A DNA stretch of 64,000 bases from positions 26,715,910 through 26,779,909 of the forward strand of contig JAPTHN010000004.1 of assembly GCA_026936325.1 (NCBI GenBank), written 5' to 3'. Position 1 is the stretch's first letter. Each line of letters begins with the position of its first letter. This stretch comes from Platynereis dumerilii. Its lineage: Eukaryota; Annelida; Polychaeta; Phyllodocida; Nereididae. This document shows positions 57,186 to 64,000 of this stretch, one piece after another. The position numbers and the translations under genes were made by a program. The notes under the pieces were generated by a model. The model was given only the letters and a program-made list of their open reading frames with translations, ran no database searches and was not told the origin of the DNA.

Positions 57186-57616
57186 GAAATTGGCCTATAC
57201 AGCTATAAAATTCTACCATGGCAAAATTCTTTAAAATGTGTAAATTTCAAGTATATTAGCATTTGGTGATGTCAACATCAAACATCAAGACCAAACATAT
57301 CTAGTTGTATTGAAGCCTTAGAAAATAGCATTTTTCTTAATTTTTTAATCCAAAATAATTGAGATAATTAAAAAAATCATGATTTCCTGGAAATATTCAG
57401 CCGAAAATAATCTAACCGGCAGCTATTTTTCAAGATTAATGAAAATACCAGATGCCCACACATATCTAGATCTAATTTTGTTTCATGTAATATATTGAAA
57501 ATTGTCTCTTCAAGGTCCCTTAATGTAAGAAATGGTCATGTTTCTGAGCCATTCCCTAGTATCATGGAATTCATGACATAATGAGTTGGATAATGATGTT
57601 AACATCCAATTGCGAG

Positions 57617-57803
57617 CAGTGGCATCCCTATGAGGGAATGCCGGGGGGACGGGGGTGGGTTGGGCATGTGCCGCCAATATTGAACCTTTGCCCAACATAG
57701 GAACACTCTGACTTTGGCTTATGTACACAACTGGTAGAGTGGGTGCTCCCCCCCCCCCCCCGACAAATGTACCCCCACCCAGGACCCCCTTGTTATGCCA
57801 CTG
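57617..57803. mobile_element. Short hAT-like MITE
   Basis: The ends are CAGTGGCATCCCTATG and TTATGCCACTG, with G-rich and C-rich runs inside, like the CAGTGGCG family. 187 bp. No clear 8-bp duplication. Confidence 0.5.
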
Positions 57804-58015
57804 GATTGATGTATTATATTTCGTGTTAGAAATTATCAGCCTCATGACTACTGATAAATAAAAAACATAGGCTGCAAAGCAACAAACCTGCACTGAACAA
57901 CTTCACAACAATGAATGTGGTATTCTATCGTGGGTAGCATAGGTGATCGAAAAACAAGATTATTTACAATGGAATTTTCTCATTCACAGTTTCATATCCA
58001 AGACCATATGGACTA
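57804..58015. other. Spacer
   Basis: Nothing recognised. Confidence 0.3.
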
Positions 58016-59947
58016 GGGCAAGTTCACCTACCTTCAGCCAACTTTGGTTTTTGATTGCTAGTCATTGGCTGGCTATTCATGGGCATAACATGTAGGTATG
58101 GAACTAACTCCAGCCTCCACTCCTCTTGATGACTGCCTGAGTGTATTGTAAAAAAATTGCATGCCTTATAAGGCACTTCAAATGTGCTCTGAAGACAAGT
58201 GTGAAATGTACCTAACTTCAGCCACGTGGTGCCTAACATCAGCCTGGGGTGTACCTAACTTCAGCCACTTGTACCTAACTTCAGTTGCTTGATCCTATTC
58301 TGTCACATACTGTTGATATATGGTATCATATAGTTATATTTTTAATTTAAAAATAATTTACATTGTATACGTACCACATGGCTGTATGGAGCTAACATGT
58401 CGATGTTATAATAATAGTGGTAACTGATGCATAAAAATGCAATTTTGAGTAAGTTAGAACGCTTGTTTGAAGAATTGATGAAATATTTTTCTTGGCTTTA
58501 AAAAGCTATTCTCTGTTCTCATGTATATTAGTAAGACATGTTAGCAATACAAAGGATGATTTTCCTTACATGATAGGACATTGTGTTAGAAAGACTGCGT
58601 AACAGGTATGGTGTGCAAAGTGCAGCCTTAAGATGGTTCAAATCTTATATTTCTGAAAGATGACAGTCTGTGATAATAAATGATAAAACGTCAAGCAAAC
58701 TTCCTCTCAATTTTGGAGTTCCTCATGGTTCCAAATTGGACCAATCTTATTTAACTCCTGTGTTGCCCAAGTCAGTGAAGTAGCTCGAAGAAATCAAATT
58801 CACGCTCAGAAATATGCTGATGATGAGCAACTTATCCTGTCGTTTAAACCAACCTTTTTAGGTGAAGAACATAGAAAATTGTATTGCTGAAATCAGAAAT
58901 TTCTTGCATGACAACAAGCTGTGCAATTATGGGATAAAACTGAACTTCTTCTGATTGGAGCACCAAACAAACTGAAGAAACTTCAAATGACATCTATCAA
59001 TGTTGATAATGTTGAAATCAAAACTGCCAAACCATGTCTGCAATTTAGGAGTGCACTTTAACAAAAATATGACCATGGGGAAGCAGATCAACAAGATGTG
59101 TCGTAACGCATATTTCAATTTAAGAAACCTGTCGAAACTCCGAAAGAACCTGGACAAGGAAATAGTTAAAACTGTGGTCAATGCACTTGTCACTCCTCAT
59201 TTAGATTACGGAAATGGGCTGTTGTATGGCACTGCTACCCGGTTGTTAAATAAACTTCAGTTGGTCAAAACTCGGCAATTCTATTAATTGAGAGGTTGAA
59301 AAAACACGAGAGTGTCAACCAGAGTAGGAAACAACTGCACTGGTTACCAATCACAGCAAGAATTCAGTTCAAATTGACGACAACTACGTGGAAGGCAGTG
59401 AACAACCAGGCACCACAATACATCCAAGAACTTATTCAAGTAAAATCTCAACAAGAACACAACCTGAGAAGCAACCACAAACTATTGTTAGCAGAACCTG
59501 CTCCACGCAACAATAATAAGTTCGAAGATCGAGCACTTTCCTATACAGCACCAAAACTCTGGATCACTTTGCCTGATAAAGTGAGAACTGCACAAACACT
59601 AGCAATTCAAGAAGAATCTAAAAACCCATTTGTTCCCGAATTCCTACAAGTGATTTGATCTGGAAAAGCGCTGATGAGCAGATTACTGAAATTAGCGCTA
59701 TATAAATCCATATTATTATATTATATACATACATATATAAACAAGCAAAATGCTGTCCACTAAAAAAGCTTGTAAAATTCTCATTTCATATGCTGTGATG
59801 GTCATCAATTTTTGAAAATTTATTCTACACAAATTGACAATAACTTTAAACTGAAACACGGTGGCCTAGCCATCAAAACTTAATTACAACGAGTTTTCTG
59901 TAGGGGGGCGAAGTTGGGTGAGAGGCTGAAGTTAGGTCAACTTGCCA
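58016..59947. mobile_element. Iteron element F4 with nested LINE
   Basis: It starts GGGCAAGTTCACCTACC and ends GGTCAACTTGCCA, with TA on both sides. The motif GTACCTAACTTCAGCCAC and variants occur at the left end, four times at 58.21-58.29 kb and twice inverted near the right end. A LINE fragment fills 58.57-59.73 kb. No transposase. Confidence 0.65.
58570..59728 (+). mobile_element. L2/CR1-group LINE, 5' truncated
   Basis: Several frames in order give RLRNRYGVQSAALRWFKSY, LNFGVPHGSKLGPI, the catalytic KYADDEQLIL, NLGVHFNKNMTM, VNALVTPHLDYGNGLLYG and, in the last frame, QLHWLPITARIQFKLTTTTWKA and ALSYTAPKLWITLPDKVR. It ends with AGCGCTATATAAATCC and an ATT-rich tail. Multiple frameshifts and stops are present. 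The same tail type is found at 12489-12569. Confidence 0.9.
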
Positions 59948-60430
59948 TAATTATATACCAAATTTCATTGATGTAAATGCAATAGTGGCTGAGTCCTAAG
60001 CTGGAAAAGAAAAAAAAAACGGTATTTTATTTTTTTTGAAATATTAAAAAAAAACAAAATATCCATCAAGCAGACCATCAAAAGGCACAACCTGACCATA
60101 TAGGCTATATGTGTATTACATCCATGTACATGCAAAAGTGGACCAGAAACAAAAATAATAAATTTTTATATTTATAAGTAACAAATATCCATCAATCATA
60201 TCTTCCAAAGGCACAAGTTGACTATAGTCAAAAATGTGTGCCAAATTTTACCCATGTGCTTTCAATAGGGGCTGAGTTCTAGGCCAGAAACGATCTATCT
60301 GCCCACCGCTCAAATGCCTGTCCAAAGGCGGACGGACAACATTTTTACCCAAGCGAATACAATATCTTCTTCGAACTTCATCTCGCTGAAGGTAAATAAT
60401 ACAAGAGTCAGCTCTTGTACTATTGCACAA
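59948..60430 (+). repeat. ~155-bp repeat block, copy 1
   Basis: Three degenerate units with AAAAGGCACAACYTGACCATA, CATCCATGTACATGCAA and GGCTGAGT words, ending in GATCTATCTGCCC, GGCGGACGGAC and CGCTGAAGGTAAA. The 62-kb block ends in the same way. Confidence 0.7.
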
Positions 60431-61690
60431 ATGAATTTGAAAATGACACTAAAAAAAAGATTTTTCTGCGAACGAAAATAGATAAATTTGTTCTGACTAA
60501 TAAAATTGAACAGGAAAACTTACTCTTTCAATAAAATGATAGTGCACAAAACAAAAAATTAGGACCTATTATAAAATGTTTAAGATTATTTGAAGACTTG
60601 AACCATATCTTCAGCTGTAACTTCAGAACAAGTTCACACTGTCTTCATACTTGAAATGGAAGGCATGATAAAAGCAATAATTAATGTGCCAAAGAGAATA
60701 TATGAAAAACATATAACATAAGGTTGCTTGATGGGTAAACCATAACATGAATTTCTTTTGAATGGTAAGATAAATTTATTTTTACTATATCGCACTCACC
60801 TCATAACCTACGAGCGTCCATTTCCATGCATGAAACCAGATACTTTGCTGTTTTATATTAGAAACAATTCAACCAACAGATTGGCCTCCTATTATTAAAA
60901 TGACTCATCTTCCTGCTTTGACTATTAGGAATTCATATGATAACTGGTGAAGGGTAATTACATAATAATAATCATTTTTTACATAGTTTGAAAAAGTATA
61001 TTTATCCAAAATGTTCTAGGATGTGGCGCCCCACAACAAGGCAGACACAAAATTTCAACATACATTAAAAAAAATGTCAACTTAATATTCATGTGTGCAA
61101 CCAGAAAATGTCATGTTGAATGCCAACTAGTTTTTGCTGCGGCCAATACCGGTCATTCTTCATTGAGAATCATTTACACCTGGTCACGTGTCACAAGGTC
61201 ATGCGATTTGCGTTACATGGCTGTTTTGGAGTTTTGACCAAACATTTTTTTCATTAAAAATATCTAAAATATGTCTAAAATATTCTATTAAAACCAAAAA
61301 CCAGCATAACTTCACAAACAAATAGGGCTGTTTATCTTATTATTTGATTTTATTCACCATACAAATCAGTGTAAAGCTTAAACTTTAAAGGCATTTTTCT
61401 CAAAAACGACTTTACTATTATTGTTACAGTAAAGTGCACAGTACGCTGTGTAGATCTATCCCCATGAAATTGTTACTGGAGTTAGTTAAGGAAACGGTCC
61501 TACAAGTCAAAGCAACAAAAAATACTTTCTCATCTCCAAAAGACTTTAAAAATAATTTATGTTACTGCATGCAACAGAAACAAACCGTTCTCAAGCGTCA
61601 TGTTTAAAAGCCTGATTGTAGTCAAAATCTCAAGTAAAAGGTTTCAAAACATTACCAAGATACCTGAGAACAAATTTTAATATTGCACAT
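60431..61690. other. Intergenic, nothing recognised
   Basis: AT-rich DNA without a recognisable gene, repeat or element border. Confidence 0.35.
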
Positions 61691-61699
61691 AAAACATTA

Positions 61700-61780
61700 T
61701 ACAGTTCTCACACAGTACCGAGTGCAATATCAATTTTTATGGCACTGAGGTGACTAATATTGCACGAGGACGGATCCCAA
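61700..61780. repeat. Palindromic repeat, partner of 29.6 kb
   Basis: CAGTACCGAGTGCAATAT pairs with ATATTGCACGAGG around TTTTTATGGCACTGAGG. It matches the block at 29605-29695 in inverted orientation. Confidence 0.5.
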
Positions 61781-61959
61781 CTGAGATCACACGCGATGAG
61801 GACGTGACATCACTTGTTCCTGAATTGGCGGGCAGCAAGGATGTGGCTTAGACCTGTTCAAAAAAGACTTTTTATTTTATTTTGATTGGAGTCGCAGTGA
61901 TTCTCATCCTCCAACCCTGAAGCCACATCGGATCTAATTGAAATTTTGCAGAATGTGTT

Positions 61960-62940
61960 TCTATGGGCAAAGGTACAATATGGCAAAAGTGCAAATGAAT
62001 ATTTTAATTTTTTCATTTTTAGGGGGCAGACGATGCACCCTAATGGTAGGGTTTTATGCATGTACAAAGTTTTTCCAATCATTCAAAAAGTGTTAAATAC
62101 AAGTGAAAAAGCACTGCTACATTGTATAGGTGATATGTTTAGGAAATGGCATTGCTGTATATGCAATAGTGGGCACGTTTTGGCTCCAATAAGAAAATAA
62201 GTATTTTTAATATTTTTTCTCAATATTACAAAAAGTATAGAATATGTGTCAGAGCATGAAAAGGCACAACTAGACCACATATGTGTACCAAACTTTATCC
62301 ATGTACATGCAATAGTGACCAAGTCTTGGGCCAGAAACAAAAAATATATTTTTTCTCTTTTTTTTTCAATATTTCAAATAGCACTTAATATTTTCCACCA
62401 GACCTTTCAAAGGTTACAACTACACCATATGGGCCATGTGTGTACCAAACCTTATCCATTTACATGCAATAGTGACCGAGTGTCAGCCCAAAAAACCAAA
62501 AAATACATATTTTTCTATTTTCCAAATTTTTGCAAAAAGTATAGAATATCTATCAATGAGATCATCAAAAGGCACAACTAGACCATATAGGCCACATCTG
62601 TACCAAATTTCATAAGTGCACATGCAATATTTAGTGGCTGAGATTTGGCCCGCAAACGAACAAAAATAATTTTTATATTTTCTCAATTATTTCAAAAGGT
62701 ATTGAATATCTATCAATTAGACCATCAAAAGGCACAACTAGACCATACAGGCTACATGTGTACCAAATTTCATCCATGTACACTCAATAGAGGCCGAGTG
62801 CTGGCCCGGAAATGATCTATCCGCCCGACCGCCCGACCGCCCGCCCGCCCACCCGCCCGCCCGCCCGGCGGATGGACAGCATTTTTCCCCAAGTGATTAC
62901 AATACCTTCGAAATTCGTTCGCTGAAGGTAAAAGTGAGAG
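61960..62940 (+). repeat. ~155-bp repeat block, copy 2
   Basis: Five degenerate units, the clearest near 62260, 62410, 62568 and 62727, each with AAAGGCACAACTAGACCATA, GTGTACCAAATTTCATCC and CATGCAATAGTGGCCGAGT, followed by an A/T-rich spacer. It ends in GATCTATCCGCCC and CGCTGAAGGTAAA. The open frames here are not supported as genes. Confidence 0.8.
62815..62872 (+). repeat. (CCGCC)n / CCCGACCG microsatellite
   Basis: About 55 bp of CCGCC, CCGACC and CCACC units at the end of the repeat block; GC-only in AT-rich surroundings. Confidence 0.9.
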
Positions 62941-63579
62941 CGAGTTTTCGCAGAATTCCCCGGCTTGGTAAATAGCACAATGCAGTTCAGTTGTGACACC
63001 TGAACTTGATTCAATGGATAATATTTCACCTTGTTATCATACTATCAATTCATGGACCCCTTACGCTACTCCAACCAAACTACTATTTACCCAGTTATGA
63101 AAACTTTAAAGCTGCTTTTCTGCATGCTCCACAATGTCCTGAGCTGGGTCTGATGTTCATATTAGTCACGTCACAGAAATTGAGGTGATGTTTTCCCTTT
63201 CTTTTCCCCCTTTCCTCACATGTATGCCTTCACGGGTGTTATGCTAGTGTTATGAATGTGTCAATCCACTATGCTGACAGCTGCATTCTCATAACTGAAG
63301 ACATCGTTCAAAACCTTAAACGCCAATATGTACGGACACTTTTCTACCAGTCCACTTTATTTGACTGATTTAGCTTTTTTTGACAATTTGATTTTAAATC
63401 TGTAAATCTGGACTGTAAATTCCATACTGTCCCATTACTTACCAATATTAGCTCATCCATGTTTTAAGCAATATGACTTCTCATAAATTAAAAAAGTTTG
63501 TGGTTTCTGCCTTTTATATTACTTTGTAGCTGAACATTAATAGAGAGGATTTGCTGCACATTTCTGTGTGGCGTGTACT
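62941..63579. other. No gene recognised
   Basis: Spacer; the short frame at 63006-63188 has no supporting feature. Confidence 0.35.
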
Positions 63580-64000
63580 AGGGTGGGACTGGCGCCCCAC
63601 ATTTTGGAAATATTGGTCGGATCAAACCTGAATTTTTTGCAGGTGAGGTTGGCATATGGGAGTATGTGTGCAAAATTTCAGCTCATTCTATTGATATTTA
63701 GAGGTGGCACATTTCACTTGAAGTTTATAATGTAAATCCCCATTGGCGAGCCCTGAAAAAAGCATGATTTTCCAAAAATGAGACTTAAAATCAATATTTT
63801 TCAACCATTCGAAAACCATGGGGGGAGGGTTTTGGGAGGGCAGTTCAGAACTGGCATCCGTTTTGCTATAATATATATAGGTGGGCCACTATAAGGTGGG
63901 AAAATCTCTAAATTTAGGCGTTTTTGAGTAATTTTCGTCATATTGGGCACTATATTGTGCAGAGATGAGAAGTGGAAAATGCAAAATTATGCCAGATTTA
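63580..64000 (+). mobile_element. hAT-like element start, cut by window edge
   Basis: TAGGGTGGGACTGGCGCCCC resembles the end of the element at 8705 (TAGGGTGCATCAGCCGCCCC). The right end lies outside the window, so the flanking duplication cannot be checked. Confidence 0.45.

Noticed and set aside
57510-57893. 127-codon minus-strand frame
   Set aside because: It runs through the short G/C-rich hAT-like MITE and is explained by that low-complexity sequence.
1-64000. LTR retroelements, Polintons or viral genes
   Set aside because: I looked for long terminal repeats, protease/integrase or capsid motifs and packaging-type genes and saw none; all RTs found are LINE or Penelope type.

Overview
This is AT-rich animal DNA, most likely from a marine invertebrate; I cannot name the species. 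The evidence is GT-AG introns, Notch-ligand-type coding exons, and a dense mixture of LINEs, tRNA-derived SINEs, hAT, Tc1/mariner/pogo-like and foldback elements. The frequent GTAGGCCTA-type words hint at a non-vertebrate deuterostome, but only weakly. There are no prokaryotic operons, no CRISPR array, no rRNA and no credible tRNA gene. I saw no LTR retrovirus or Polinton.

Host genes. Two related genes lie head-to-tail on the minus strand. Gene A (19119 to 14250) is apparently intact: five coding exons, all junctions in phase, predicted 589 aa. It has a signal peptide, an MNNL-like domain (the N-terminal domain of Delta/Jagged Notch ligands), a chain of eleven 29-33 aa cysteine units that overlap as DSL domains, a transmembrane helix and a short tail. 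There are no EGF repeats. Gene B (52654 to 36400) has the same exon plan with about six units, but its DSL exon is interrupted by two transposons, so it looks broken. Both genes have a tandem-repeat array immediately upstream of the start-codon exon. The monomers carry branch-point, pyrimidine and AG sequence on the gene strand, so the arrays look like amplified 3' splice-site regions.

Layout. 1-0.5 kb: LINE endonuclease fragment. 2-5.3 kb: TA-flanked element carrying a foldback element. 6.6-7.5 kb: old direct duplication. 8-11.5 kb: hAT copy with another hAT-like element inside. 11.7-12.8 kb: iteron element. 13.9-19.1 kb: gene A. 19.5-20.6 kb: 100-bp satellite. 20.7-22.9 kb: LINE cut by a small transposon. 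23.4-25.7 kb: iteron element holding an ORF1-only LINE. 26-28 kb: second iteron copy. 30.2-33.1 kb: long-inverted-repeat element with a nested hAT element. 34.5-35.9 kb: CR1/L2-like LINE. 36.4-52.7 kb: gene B, with introns full of mobile DNA (foldback copy 2, a young L1/Tx1 LINE with a 15-bp target duplication, a Penelope-like RT). 52.7-54 kb: 34-bp satellite. 54-64 kb: several small transposons, one LINE and two ~155-bp repeat arrays.

A recurrent theme is a set of non-coding elements flanked by TA whose ends carry many copies of a family-specific 12-20 bp motif. At least six such families are present. Together with the DSL-chain genes and the splice-site arrays, they are the parts most worth following up.
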